From DASQHY01 sp035602605 (GTDB taxonomy: Bacteria > Acidobacteriota > Terriglobia > Acidiferrales > UBA7541), in assembly GCA_035602605.1 (NCBI GenBank), contig DATNLZ010000068.1, positions 112,151 to 176,150 of the forward strand: a stretch of 64,000 bases of DNA, given 5' to 3'. The position numbers were made by a program, and so were the translations under genes. Numbering within the stretch: the stretch's first letter is position 1; each line of letters begins with the position of its first letter. The notes beneath the pieces were generated by a model. It did not search any database. It was not told where the DNA came from and saw only the letters and a list, made by a program, of their open reading frames with translations. Of the stretch, positions 1-8,788 are shown one piece after another.

Positions 1-293
1 CGGTATGTCAACCCCAGGCGCTCGCGCGCCTGCCGCAGGCGTAACCCTGGATCCAATGTTGATTTGGGGAGCGTAAGCATGTTTAGTAATAAGATAATTT
101 CCGTTTCATATGAACGCATTCCGGCTGTTCTGAATCCGGAACAGCGAGGTTCAGGGTATTCCCCTGTTTCAATTGTATCGTAACCCTTCCTTCACGCGCA
201 GTGCCGCGCTCGCTTGACAGCATGGTGTCCCCATGAAAGCATGTTCGGACGGCTCAATTCCAAAGTAAATCTGTTCCTCTGGGTGCCTTAGTA
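1..293. other. Intergenic leader, no gene seen
   Basis: No convincing coding region is visible in the first 293 bases. There is a short inverted repeat, GCTGTTC at 124-130 and GAACAGC at 139-145, without a following T run, so it is not a clear terminator. A TTGACA hexamer lies at 214-219, but the hexamer 17 bases later (AAGCAT) is a poor -10 box. The stretch probably holds the promoter of the CBS-domain gene that starts at 294. Confidence 0.4.
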
Positions 294-749
294 ATGAGCA
301 AGGGTTATTACGTGCGCGATTTCATGAGCTCGCCAGCGGTGACAATTCCTGTCACCGCGCGTTTGCTGGATGCGGCGATGGCCCTTCGGAGTTCTGCGAT
401 CCGTCACCTACTTATCGTCGATGCGAACCGCGTAGTTGGAATCATCTCGGACCGCGATATTCAGCGTTGTGCTCCTTCTCGCCTCGTGCCAATTACCGAA
501 GCGAAGTACAACGCAATTTTTGAGAATACTCCTTTGGCGAGCGTGATGACTCGTGAGCCAACGTCAATTTCTCCGGGCGCACTGCTCGCCGACGCGGCTG
601 CGATTTTTCAGGAAGGTAAATTGGGTTGCTTGCCGGTGGTTGAAAACGAAACCCTTCTTGGAATCATTACTCGCTACGATCTCATGGCCGCTCTCCTTCA
701 GGTCCTCAACGGAAAGACTACCCCGGCGGACTCCGAGGCCGGCAGCTAG
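294..749 (+). CDS. Tandem CBS-domain protein
   Basis: A 151-residue protein made almost entirely of two CBS domains (about residues 6-62 and 78-138). The first carries the pattern VRDFMSSPAVTI...LLIVDANRVVGIISDRDI and the second VMTREPTSI...LPVVENETLLGIITRYDL. CBS pairs form a Bateman module that binds adenine nucleotides such as AMP, ATP or SAM and acts as a regulatory sensor. No catalytic or transport domain is attached, so this is a stand-alone module, probably cytosolic, whose partner cannot be read from the sequence. The ATG at 294 is the first in frame and leaves the first CBS domain intact. The ribosome-binding site is weak. Confidence 0.88.
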   Translation: MSKGYYVRDFMSSPAVTIPVTARLLDAAMALRSSAIRHLLIVDANRVVGIISDRDIQRCAPSRLVPITEAKYNAIFENTPLASVMTREPTSISPGALLADAAAIFQEGKLGCLPVVENETLLGIITRYDLMAALLQVLNGKTTPADSEAGS

Positions 750-851
750 CGACATATCATCTGCGAGCTTGCATCTGCGGCCGACCAACCGGCAACCATC
801 GACCGGCGCATTGAATCTGATATTCTGTTCGCCAAATTCAGGGAGGGTGTT

Positions 852-2240
852 TTGTTCTTGCGGCGGATTGTTATCCCACTATGGATCTGTTTTTCTCTTT
901 TAGCCGGCTCGCCGAGTTTCGCGCGGCAGAATGCCGCGCCCGCTCAGCCGAAAGTCTCACCTGCTGAATCGCGCGAAGAGTTCCTGAAGACTGCCGATGA
1001 AGTGCTCCAGGATATGAGCGAGCTTTTGTCTTTGGCAGCGATTTCACCTCTCAAGAAAACTGTCCGCTCTCGTCAAGAGATTCGCGCGTTTATCGTCCGG
1101 CAAATGAAGGAAGATAAGAATGAAGCTGAACGGTACGCCGCGCAGCGGACCATGGAAAAGCTCGGCTTGCTTCCTAAAGACTTCCCGCTTGAATCCTTCC
1201 TGGTTGAATTGCTTACCGAACAGATTGCCGGTCTTTATGATCCGAAGGCTCATGAATTCTACATTGCGGACTGGAACTCTGCGGCAGATCAGAAAATGGT
1301 GATGGCTCACGAGTTGGCGCACGCGTTGATGGATCAACATTTTCAAATCGACAAATGGGAACAGGCCGCCAAGCCCAATGACGACGGCGAATTCGCGCGC
1401 TCCGCCGTTCTGGAGGGCACCGCGCTTGCCGCCATGGTCGATTACATGCTCCGCGCCACCGGACGCGGGATTCGCGAGGCTCCGGGAATCGACCCGGAAC
1501 TGTTCATCGGTGATCCGATGACCAGCCCAGTCTTTGCGAAAGCTCCGATGTTCTTGCAGGACTCCTTATTGTTTCCTTACGTTGCTGGGTTGAGCTTCAC
1601 ACAACAATTCCTGCGTGCCAACCTGGGTTGGGGTAATCTCCACAAACTGTTCGAGAGACCCCCTGCATCAACGCAACAAATTCTGCATTCGGAGCTGTAC
1701 TTGAATTCTACGGTACCAGAGCAGGTGCGATTGCCGGACTTCAAAAACATTGTGCCGCAGGGCTGGACAAAATTAGATGAAAACGTGCTTGGTGAATTCG
1801 GTGTAAGCGAAGTCCTCAAACAATTCCTTGGAAAGGGTCGCGCTCCGAAGCTGGCGCAAGCCTGGTCCGGCGACCGCTACGCCATTTTCGAGCAAACGCG
1901 CAGCAAGACGCTTTTATTGATCGCGCTTATTCATTTTCAAAGCGCCGGAGATGCCGCGCGTTTTTTTGACGGCTATTCTGAAGCCCTGGAACTAAAGTAT
2001 CCAAGCCGACGGGGATTATTTCGCGGTTCTAATTATGTTTCGTTTGATACGAACGACGGTGGCGTTTTTCTACGTTGTACAGGGAATCAGTGTGTGAGTC
2101 TTGAGGGTGCTGGGGAGGATGTTTTTGGGAAATTGACAAGGTCGCTTAGCTGGGCGCCGGTGCCTGGGAAAAAGCTCGAAGCGACACCGCCGAAGAGAAC
2201 CGCTTCACAACCCGCGCGCAATCTTCACGGATCCTCCTGA
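852..2240 (+). CDS. Secreted HExxH metalloprotease-like protein
   Basis: A 462-residue protein that begins with a signal peptide (basic MFLRR, a hydrophobic stretch to about residue 20, then a likely cleavage after SFA). The central motif MAHELAHALMDQHF (HELAH at residues 153-157) matches the zinc-binding HExxH helix of metallopeptidases; an acidic residue further on could be the third ligand. The rest is not assignable to a named family. The start is a TTG at 852, supported by a good ribosome-binding site GGGAGGG at 841-847 and by the signal peptide. A periplasmic or outer-membrane-associated peptidase is likely; the substrate is unknown. Confidence 0.7.
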   Translation: MFLRRIVIPLWICFSLLAGSPSFARQNAAPAQPKVSPAESREEFLKTADEVLQDMSELLSLAAISPLKKTVRSRQEIRAFIVRQMKEDKNEAERYAAQRTMEKLGLLPKDFPLESFLVELLTEQIAGLYDPKAHEFYIADWNSAADQKMVMAHELAHALMDQHFQIDKWEQAAKPNDDGEFARSAVLEGTALAAMVDYMLRATGRGIREAPGIDPELFIGDPMTSPVFAKAPMFLQDSLLFPYVAGLSFTQQFLRANLGWGNLHKLFERPPASTQQILHSELYLNSTVPEQVRLPDFKNIVPQGWTKLDENVLGEFGVSEVLKQFLGKGRAPKLAQAWSGDRYAIFEQTRSKTLLLIALIHFQSAGDAARFFDGYSEALELKYPSRRGLFRGSNYVSFDTNDGGVFLRCTGNQCVSLEGAGEDVFGKLTRSLSWAPVPGKKLEATPPKRTASQPARNLHGSS

Positions 2241-2344
2241 GCGCCTCTATCCCTACCTACCTAGCCAAATGAATCAGCCATGTTCGTGCTTGGCACCGCA
2301 CGCGCACCTATGCGCGATTTGATTCGGAGTTCTTGCGCGATCAT

Positions 2345-3721
2345 TCAGAAACCAACGGTTTCCGTTAAAAGGCCTTGTTTCGCGCGAAATAGGCCCGTCG
2401 CCAAACGGTCAATGCGCTTAAGACGGTGCTCGAAACGCGCTTCGATTTGAGCGGACTTGATAGGATCGAGTAAATACCGGCGCGATGTCTTTGCTTGGCG
2501 CAACAGCTTTAAAGCGCGTCGACAAATGTTCGCGGCACGCTTGAAATCTTTTTCGCGATGCTCGTAGAAAATGGCAAGCTGCTCAAACGCCTGAAATGCT
2601 TCCTGCGGGCCGTTGGCCAATCCCCTGGCCAACTCCTTCCACAGCGCGTTGGCGCGAGTGAAATTCCCGCTGCGTTTCACAAGCATAGCCAGTTCGCGAC
2701 GCGCAGCACGGCCTATTTCGTCAGGAAGCTCAGCGCTGAGAGCTTGTTCATAGAATTGCCGCGCGCGTTCTGATTCACCGCGCTTGTGAACCAATCTTGA
2801 TAATGCTACCAAATCGAGCGCATCTTCCTCCGAATGCCGGACCGACTGGTCGGAGGGTAGGGTCGCCAAAATTTTCCCAGCGAGGGCGGCTAGCCCTCTA
2901 AGGTCCATCTGGTTGTGACGAAAAACACCTACCAACGGCTCCACCGGACCTCCACGCAAATAATCAAAATAAAATTGCGGAATAAAAGCAGAGTCGATGT
3001 CGTCATCGCGACGCCAGCCAAGTCGTGCGGCATCGAGCACATGCCGTTCCAGATCAACAAGCCTGACCGAGCGGAGACGCAATTTCCACAAAGCCCGCGC
3101 AGGATGCAGAAAGTCTAGATGGGCGAGTGGAACACAGGGCTTAAGTACGCGTGTCATGGCGTAGCGTGTTTCGAGCAATGGCCAATCGAATGATTTTCCG
3201 TTGAAGGTCACGAGCACGCGGCGGCTGGACATACGCTCGGCCAATTCCATAAGTACGGCGTGTTCCTCACCGAAGTCACGCATGAAAAATTGTTCGACCT
3301 GCAAACCAACGGTGTCCCACCACGCCAAACCAACGAGAAACACATAGGTGCCTGACCCTCCCGAAATTCCTGTCGTCTCCGTATCAAGAAACAACCACTG
3401 CATTGGATCGCAGATGGCGTCGAAATCTGCGATGCGATGGCAGCGCTGATCCATACCACTGGATTTTTTCTCGCGCTTCTCTAGAGGCAACAAGAAATGC
3501 ATCACATCAGGCGCTGCCTGGCAAGGTGGGGGAGAAGAAAACCATTGGCGCACTGCGAGATGCTCACCGTAACGATTTTTTAATACCGCAGCCCCCAACC
3601 TCCGTATCAGAGGATCCTCATCGGAATGAGTGTGCGTTTCGCCAAAGCGGGGAGCTTCGGTACTCCGCGGCGCCGGCCGGAGCGCGGCCAGTCGCGAAAG
3701 GCGGTCATTGAAACTTTGCAT
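2345..3721 (-). CDS. mrfB: MrfB/YprB-type 3'-5' exonuclease with TPR tail
   Basis: A 458-residue RNase-H-fold exonuclease of the YprB family. The first acidic pair sits in WLFLDTETTGISGGSGTY (Asp113, Glu115). A second Asp lies in VTFNGKSFDWPLLETRY and a third in HNQMDLRGLAAL, giving a DEDD-type two-metal site. The C-terminal third (about 300-440) is helical and TPR-like. In Bacillus subtilis the MrfB exonuclease works with the MrfA helicase in repair of mitomycin C lesions. Here the gene abuts mrfA: the mrfA stop TAG is immediately followed by this ATG, so the two are surely co-transcribed. No symbol is experimentally proven for this organism; the name follows family and synteny. Confidence 0.85.
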   Translation of the reverse strand: MQSFNDRLSRLAALRPAPRSTEAPRFGETHTHSDEDPLIRRLGAAVLKNRYGEHLAVRQWFSSPPPCQAAPDVMHFLLPLEKREKKSSGMDQRCHRIADFDAICDPMQWLFLDTETTGISGGSGTYVFLVGLAWWDTVGLQVEQFFMRDFGEEHAVLMELAERMSSRRVLVTFNGKSFDWPLLETRYAMTRVLKPCVPLAHLDFLHPARALWKLRLRSVRLVDLERHVLDAARLGWRRDDDIDSAFIPQFYFDYLRGGPVEPLVGVFRHNQMDLRGLAALAGKILATLPSDQSVRHSEEDALDLVALSRLVHKRGESERARQFYEQALSAELPDEIGRAARRELAMLVKRSGNFTRANALWKELARGLANGPQEAFQAFEQLAIFYEHREKDFKRAANICRRALKLLRQAKTSRRYLLDPIKSAQIEARFEHRLKRIDRLATGLFRAKQGLLTETVGF

Positions 3722-6124
3722 CTATGCGACCAATCTTTCGAGGATAGCTACCGCGGCGTGTTTGGTCTGCTCGCCGCGTTCGCCGGCAGGGCCCACGCAT
3801 GACGGGCATCCGAAATCGCATGGGCAGCCGGCAATAAGCTCTCGAGTCTTACGGATTAGCAAATCATGCGCGATAAAAAGCGGCTCAGAAAACCCGATTC
3901 CGCCGGGATAGGCGTCGTAGAGGTAAAGATTCGGCTCAAAAAAGTCTTTTTCTTCGCTCCTTCGTTTTTCCAGAGAGTTTTTCGCGTCGACTACATCCCA
4001 TTCTGCGCTTGGGTCAGGTGACGATGGCCGTTCGCCAATGGCCGTGCCGAGATCGCGGCGGTCGCACATCAGCAGCAATGTGGCCACCGACTCGAGCGCG
4101 TGGAGCAATCCGAACATTCCGCATTGCCGGGCGCTGATGCAGAACGGAAGCGACTCGACGAGCGCGCGCTCCAGAGTCAACCAGTATGCTGTAGTGTGGA
4201 ATTCATTTTCCGGGAGCTCGAGATTGCCCGCACCGACGTTTTCATTCGTAAAGAACTTAATCTTCTTGAATCCGATCACCTGCGAGCGCACCACTATATC
4301 CCCGTGAGAGCGCGCCGCCGGAATTGCTGGTTTTTGCTCGGAGCTTCGTGCCTGCTGGGTTATTTCCAGTACTCGCACCTGGGTGTACCGGATGGCATCG
4401 GTGTAATAGTCCGCATCAACTCGCTTTACGAAGGCTTTGCGTTCGAGGAAATTCAAATGTTCCACGTGGAACATTTGTGCGCCATGGAGGTAAATCGCCT
4501 TCGGATACACGGTAGTCAGGGCGCTGGGAAAGTCCACCTCTCCGATCACTTCGGATGCTTCGGTGATGTCTACAATCACAAAATTGTCGGATGAGACTGA
4601 ACGCAAGCTTACCGTGTCGGCCGGATAGGCTTGCTGCGTCCAGTGCCATTGCCCACCGGTCTTGTGAAGAAAGCCCGCCTCAGCCAAGCGCGCACAAATC
4701 GCCGCTAAATCCACGCTGCCAAATTTCTCATCTGTTTTTAAAGGCAGCTCGAACGCAGCGCACTTCAAATGATTCACTAGGATCTCGAGATTATCCGGCT
4801 GAATGAAGGCGTGCTCCGGAGAATTGCCAAAGAAATAATCGGGGTTCTTGACCATAAACTGGTCAATGGGCGAGGAAGAGGCCACCAGCACGGCACAAGA
4901 GCTACCGCTGCGTCGTCCCGCGCGACCGGCGCGCTGCCAGGTAGCGGCAATCGTCCCCGGGTAGCCAGCCATAACGGTCGCGTCAAGCGATCCAATATCA
5001 ATTCCTAACTCCAACGCACTCGTGGAAACGACACCATGGATGAGCCCGCTGCGCAACCCACGTTCGATTTCACGGCGCTCACCCGCAAGATAGCCGCCGC
5101 GGTAACCTCGAATTGTTTCCGGTCTGCCGGGTAGCGGCCGGTTGGCGTGCTGCAAATAGGTAAGAAGAATTTCGGTGTGCAGCCGGCTATTGGTGAAAAC
5201 AATGGTTTGTAAGCTGGCTTTCAGAAATTCCTGGGCCACCCGCGATGCCTCGGTGATGTAGCTGCGGCGGATTCCTAGCGCGCGATTGACAACCGGCGGA
5301 TTATAAAAAACAAACGTTTTCTCCGCGGCGGGCGCGCCATTGCCGTCAATGACTTCGGCACTGTCTTCGATCAATCGAGAGGCCAGTTCACCGGGATTCG
5401 CAATGGTCGCCGATGAGCAAATGAATTGCAGCTCACTTCCATAGAATCGCGCGATGCGCCGCAGCCTCCGAAGCACATTGCACAAGTGACTTCCAAAAAC
5501 GCCACGATAGGTGTGCAGCTCATCGAGTACGACATACCGCAAAGCTTCAAATAAGCGCGTCCAGCGCGTGTGGTGCGGAAGAATGCCGGTATGCAGCATC
5601 TCCGGGTTCGACAGCACAATGTGACCCTTCTCGCGAATAGCTTTGCGCGCGTCGGAAGCAGTGTCGCCATCGTAGGTATATACGCAGAAGCGATGCGCGA
5701 GCCGTTCGTCAAGGTCGTAGAGTTCGGCGAGCTGATCCTGGGCGAGTGCCTTGGTAGGGAACAGGTAAAGCGCGCGCGTGTCCGTGTTTTCGAGCACGGC
5801 ATTCAGGACCGGTAAGTTGTAGCAGAGTGTTTTGCCCGAAGCCGTGGGCGTCACAATAACCACATTACGCCCCCGACGCACGGCCTCCGCGGCGGCAGCC
5901 TGATGGGTGTACAGCTGGCGAATCCCCTTAGCCTCATAGGCTGCACGCAGGTCAGCATGCACCCAGCCGGGCACTTGAGCCCACTGTGCCTCGCGCGCTG
6001 GGATATGGTGAATCGCCGTAAGGATTTCCCCCGATGTGTCGCGGGACGCAAAACTGCTCAGTACCTCCTCGACCCGCGCCAACGGGCTCGAAGTCGCCGC
6101 GTGAGCTGCTAACCAACAAGCCAT
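3722..6124 (-). CDS. mrfA: MrfA/YprA-type DEAH-box helicase with C-terminal cysteine cluster
   Basis: An 800-residue superfamily 2 helicase. Motif I is TPTASGKT (residues 92-99), motif II is DELH (201-204), and a helicase C domain follows with the motif VI-like QRAGRAGRRSGSS. The C-terminal DUF1998/MZB domain ends in a four-cysteine set, CPCDFGCPSC, that binds zinc. This architecture is that of B. subtilis MrfA (YprA), a 3'-5' helicase that acts with MrfB in excision repair of mitomycin damage independently of UvrABC. The gene is followed directly by mrfB. A perfect parS-like palindrome lies inside it near the middle, where the protein reads MFHVEH. The ATG at 6124 is the best start; the first 30 residues are weakly conserved. 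Confidence 0.9.
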   Translation of the reverse strand: MACWLAAHAATSSPLARVEEVLSSFASRDTSGEILTAIHHIPAREAQWAQVPGWVHADLRAAYEAKGIRQLYTHQAAAAEAVRRGRNVVIVTPTASGKTLCYNLPVLNAVLENTDTRALYLFPTKALAQDQLAELYDLDERLAHRFCVYTYDGDTASDARKAIREKGHIVLSNPEMLHTGILPHHTRWTRLFEALRYVVLDELHTYRGVFGSHLCNVLRRLRRIARFYGSELQFICSSATIANPGELASRLIEDSAEVIDGNGAPAAEKTFVFYNPPVVNRALGIRRSYITEASRVAQEFLKASLQTIVFTNSRLHTEILLTYLQHANRPLPGRPETIRGYRGGYLAGERREIERGLRSGLIHGVVSTSALELGIDIGSLDATVMAGYPGTIAATWQRAGRAGRRSGSSCAVLVASSSPIDQFMVKNPDYFFGNSPEHAFIQPDNLEILVNHLKCAAFELPLKTDEKFGSVDLAAICARLAEAGFLHKTGGQWHWTQQAYPADTVSLRSVSSDNFVIVDITEASEVIGEVDFPSALTTVYPKAIYLHGAQMFHVEHLNFLERKAFVKRVDADYYTDAIRYTQVRVLEITQQARSSEQKPAIPAARSHGDIVVRSQVIGFKKIKFFTNENVGAGNLELPENEFHTTAYWLTLERALVESLPFCISARQCGMFGLLHALESVATLLLMCDRRDLGTAIGERPSSPDPSAEWDVVDAKNSLEKRRSEEKDFFEPNLYLYDAYPGGIGFSEPLFIAHDLLIRKTRELIAGCPCDFGCPSCVGPAGERGEQTKHAAVAILERLVA
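4458..4473. promoter_or_regulatory. parS: parS-like ParB-binding site inside mrfA
   Basis: TGTTCCACGTGGAACA is a perfect 16-bp palindrome matching the chromosomal parS consensus (tGTTtCACGTGaAACa, with C/G at the variable pair). The symmetry extends outward to 24 bp (4454-4477). On the minus strand it encodes MFHVEH in MrfA, which is the peptide parS sites typically produce when they fall in genes. Chromosomal parS sites cluster near the replication origin, where ParB loads and spreads. No parA or parB lies in the window, so the function is inferred from the sequence match alone. Confidence 0.85.
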
Positions 6125-6307
6125 GCCAGTACCCCCGATCGGTTGTTATATTCGCTTTTTGTTCGCTCACAGTAGCACACGAGCTTCCAGCATGCAATCG
6201 AGAAACGCGTTTTTTCAATCGGATGCGCTGCGATTTAGATTGCGTTCGTGCTACGCTTGATCGGACCGTGGAAGGGGACAATGAATGCAAAGCTCATGAG
6301 AGGAGAC

Positions 6308-7534
6308 CTATGTCGTGGCGCGCAGTCGCAGTACCAGCAATGCCCCTGAGAAAAAAAGCACACCCGCAGAGGCAAAGGCTAGCCGCACCGATACATTGGC
6401 CCATAGAAAACCCACGAATAAGCTGGAAACTAGGTCGCCCACCGCGTTTACGGCAGCAAGAGTACCAAACGCCATTCCCTGTTGTGGAGCCGGAACCAAT
6501 TCCGCGGCAAGAGAATCCTCGAGTGCTTCTACGGTTCCCACAAATGTCCCAGCCATCGCGAAACTCAGCGCAAGCAACCCCGCCAGCAGTCGCATGCGAT
6601 CTGCTCCGAGGCGACCCGCACTGGCACATAGCAGTATCGCGGTTGCTCCTGCCAGCGCATAGCCACCGGCAAGAACAAAATTGCGGTGGCGCGCTCGATC
6701 GCCAAGCCAACCTCCCAGGTAGGCGGATGCCGCGTAAAAAAAGTTATGTAGTGTGTACAACCCAATGGCAAGGCTTGCTGCACGAGTCATTCCTATCGAA
6801 GGAGCGAGCTGCTGCGTGGCAAACAGAATCAGCAAGGTATGCGAGAAATCGCCCATGCCGAAAATACCAACAGCGACGAGAAATTTGCGAAATGGATGGG
6901 GAAGAGCGCGCAGGCCATGCCAGAACGAAGCTTGAACGGATCGGCCGATTGGTCGCTCGCGCACCAGCAGCCAATAACTCAGGACAGCAAGTGAACCTGG
7001 CACGAGAGTCCACCAAAGAACGCCGCGATAATCATGGTGGGTGTGCTCGAGAATCCCAAGGGCCGTGAGGGGACCGCCGATGGCTCCGAGTGTATCCATC
7101 ATCCGTTCGAAGCCGAACGCGCGGCCATAGGCTTCGCGCGGAACGTCCGCGGCCATTAGGGTTTTGCGGCCGGGCGTGCGGATGCCCCGGCCAAGCCACG
7201 CGCCAGCGCGAGAAACCAATATCTGCGCCGCATTCGTGACGAGGGCAAGCGCTCCTGTGCCTGCTGCAGTGAGCATGTATCCAAAAAGTACAAGCGGCTT
7301 CCGACGCGGCAGACGATCCGTATAATGCCCCGCGACGAGCTTGGTGATACTCGACAGTCCGTCGGATACACCCTCGATCGCGCCAAGCCAGCCTGGACCC
7401 GCGCCTAGTACAGCCAGAAACGCCGGCAGGATGGTGGTAGCCATCTCGTGGCTCCAGTCACTGCACAAACTCGTGAGGCCGGTGCCAAGTACGGTGCGAC
7501 TGAGCCAGCGCGAACCCGATGCTTTATCGCTCAT
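6308..7534 (-). CDS. Major facilitator superfamily transporter
   Basis: A 408-residue membrane protein with about 12 hydrophobic segments. The loop after the second segment reads GHYTDRLPRRKP, the MFS motif A (G-x3-D-R-x-G/R-R-R), and the second half has the similar GWLGDRARHRN. A conserved arginine-rich loop, RGIRTPGRKTLMA, follows segment 4. The substrate cannot be told. The gene lies 42 bases downstream of a CusF-like lipoprotein on the same strand, so they may form a two-gene operon and the carrier might export a metal or metal complex. That link is inference from position only. Confidence 0.85.
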   Translation of the reverse strand: MSDKASGSRWLSRTVLGTGLTSLCSDWSHEMATTILPAFLAVLGAGPGWLGAIEGVSDGLSSITKLVAGHYTDRLPRRKPLVLFGYMLTAAGTGALALVTNAAQILVSRAGAWLGRGIRTPGRKTLMAADVPREAYGRAFGFERMMDTLGAIGGPLTALGILEHTHHDYRGVLWWTLVPGSLAVLSYWLLVRERPIGRSVQASFWHGLRALPHPFRKFLVAVGIFGMGDFSHTLLILFATQQLAPSIGMTRAASLAIGLYTLHNFFYAASAYLGGWLGDRARHRNFVLAGGYALAGATAILLCASAGRLGADRMRLLAGLLALSFAMAGTFVGTVEALEDSLAAELVPAPQQGMAFGTLAAVNAVGDLVSSLFVGFLWANVSVRLAFASAGVLFFSGALLVLRLRATT

Positions 7535-7576
7535 AAGGTAATGCGAGTTTGCAGGATGTAACGATCGAGCCGCAGG

Positions 7577-7936
7577 TTAGCTTTTGCCTTCGGGAGTTTC
7601 AGCGTGTTTTTTGGTCACGACGATTTTTTGCAGCCAGATATCCGAGCCATTAAGAATTAGGTCGCAACGAATTTCATCTCCAGGCTCGAGATCGTTCATT
7701 TCTTTTTGTTCCCGCACTTCGTACGTCATAGTCATCGCTTGCATCAAACCCGGTATTTCCTGATGCTCCACGGTTATCCGGTTTCTGGCTTTGTCCAGTG
7801 CGACTACTTTTCCCACTACCGGATATCGCTTCCTAGGCGCTTGCCGAGTCTCGGTCTTCTGGCCGCATCCGGCCATGGCCGAGGCAATTGCGAAAGTGAA
7901 CAGAAGACCGCCGAGTACGCGAGATAGTTTTTGCAT
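7577..7936 (-). CDS. CusF-like copper-binding lipoprotein
   Basis: A 119-residue protein. The start chosen is ATG at 7936, preceded by AAAGGA at a good distance; an upstream in-frame start at 7981 would put extra residues ahead of the signal. The N-terminus is a lipoprotein signal ending in AMAGC, so the mature protein is anchored by its cysteine. The mature domain (about 40-105) has the CusF/CopF beta-barrel pattern VVGKVVALDKARNRITVEHQ and the metal motif AMTMTY. In CusF a Met-x-Met and a Trp bind Cu(I); here MTM is present. Likely a periplasmic copper carrier or sensor. It precedes the MFS gene. Confidence 0.72.
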   Translation of the reverse strand: MQKLSRVLGGLLFTFAIASAMAGCGQKTETRQAPRKRYPVVGKVVALDKARNRITVEHQEIPGLMQAMTMTYEVREQKEMNDLEPGDEIRCDLILNGSDIWLQKIVVTKKHAETPEGKS

Positions 7937-8197
7937 GATGATCCTTTTCTTTTCTTCCCCGTGAACATCCGTGTCGCACAAAGGAATCGATAGTGCATTC
8001 CCAATATTGTGGCGGGTGCTCGAGGTACGTCCCGCCGAATCATTACTGTACCAAGGAGTTGGCCCTTATTCGAGATGAGGAACCGGCAAGGCGCAGAGTC
8101 ACACCACCGACACGACTCTTTTTCATGGGGATGACCAGGGGTGGCTAGTCTCGCTTCTCCTTGACTTTGCTGTTGCAGTGTCGCTATACAAGAAGAT

Positions 8198-8680
8198 ATG
8201 GCTCACACATTTCTGATTTTCGATTACGGCGCGAACGAACAAGAAGCCCAGGAAGCGCGGCACAAGCTCGAAGGGTGGAAGCAGGCCTTTCGCTTAGACA
8301 AAAAGCTGCTGGTCAAGTTTGAGCGCTCTGACCCAGACCAACAAGAAGCGGCCAATGGAACCGAACCCGTTGGTGGTAGAGATGGCGGTGATGTAAAAGA
8401 GATAGCCGTTTCGCCCAAAGCCAAGGCTAAATCGACGAAAACGAAGACTAAATCAAGCAGCGAGTCCAAGCCGCAGCAAGCCGACCGAACCGGTGAGAGC
8501 GCGGGCCATATTCGCTTGCTGGTGCGCCTGGATTTTTCCGATCACGAGAAGCTGTCGTATCAACGGTGGCTTGATCGCGTTCCTGCCGATGATCACTTCA
8601 AAAATGCGTCGCCTAAAATCGTGCGACCTGGCGAAGCGGAATTCACAAAAACCGCGGAACTTTTTGATGTGCTGGATTAA
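8198..8680 (+). CDS. Conserved hypothetical protein with charged linker
   Basis: A 160-residue soluble protein I do not recognise. Two ordered parts, residues 1-50 (MAHTFLIFDYGANEQEAQ start) and 105-160 (IRLLVRLDFSDHEKLSYQRW), are separated by a lysine/serine/threonine-rich linker (about 70-100). The two parts may be halves of one fold split by a low-complexity insertion. It stands alone between a lipoprotein gene on the other strand and the E1 gene. The ATG at 8198 is the first in the frame. Codon use looks like that of its neighbours. Confidence 0.65.
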   Translation: MAHTFLIFDYGANEQEAQEARHKLEGWKQAFRLDKKLLVKFERSDPDQQEAANGTEPVGGRDGGDVKEIAVSPKAKAKSTKTKTKSSSESKPQQADRTGESAGHIRLLVRLDFSDHEKLSYQRWLDRVPADDHFKNASPKIVRPGEAEFTKTAELFDVLD

Positions 8681-8788
8681 CTCGTCGGGTCAGCGCGTCA
8701 GGCCTTTTTCGTATACCCGGAGGGCGATTCGTTATAATCTAAATTATGGTGCTACGGCGTAACGAATGGTCACCGAGGTTCTTGCCAC

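Noticed and set aside
124..145. Inverted repeat as an intrinsic terminator
   Set aside because: A seven-base stem without a following T run; too weak to call.
6034..7068. Long plus-strand open frame (344 codons) opposite the MFS gene
   Set aside because: It lies antisense to a clear MFS transporter, is arginine- and proline-rich, has no motif, and its composition is that of a shadow frame.
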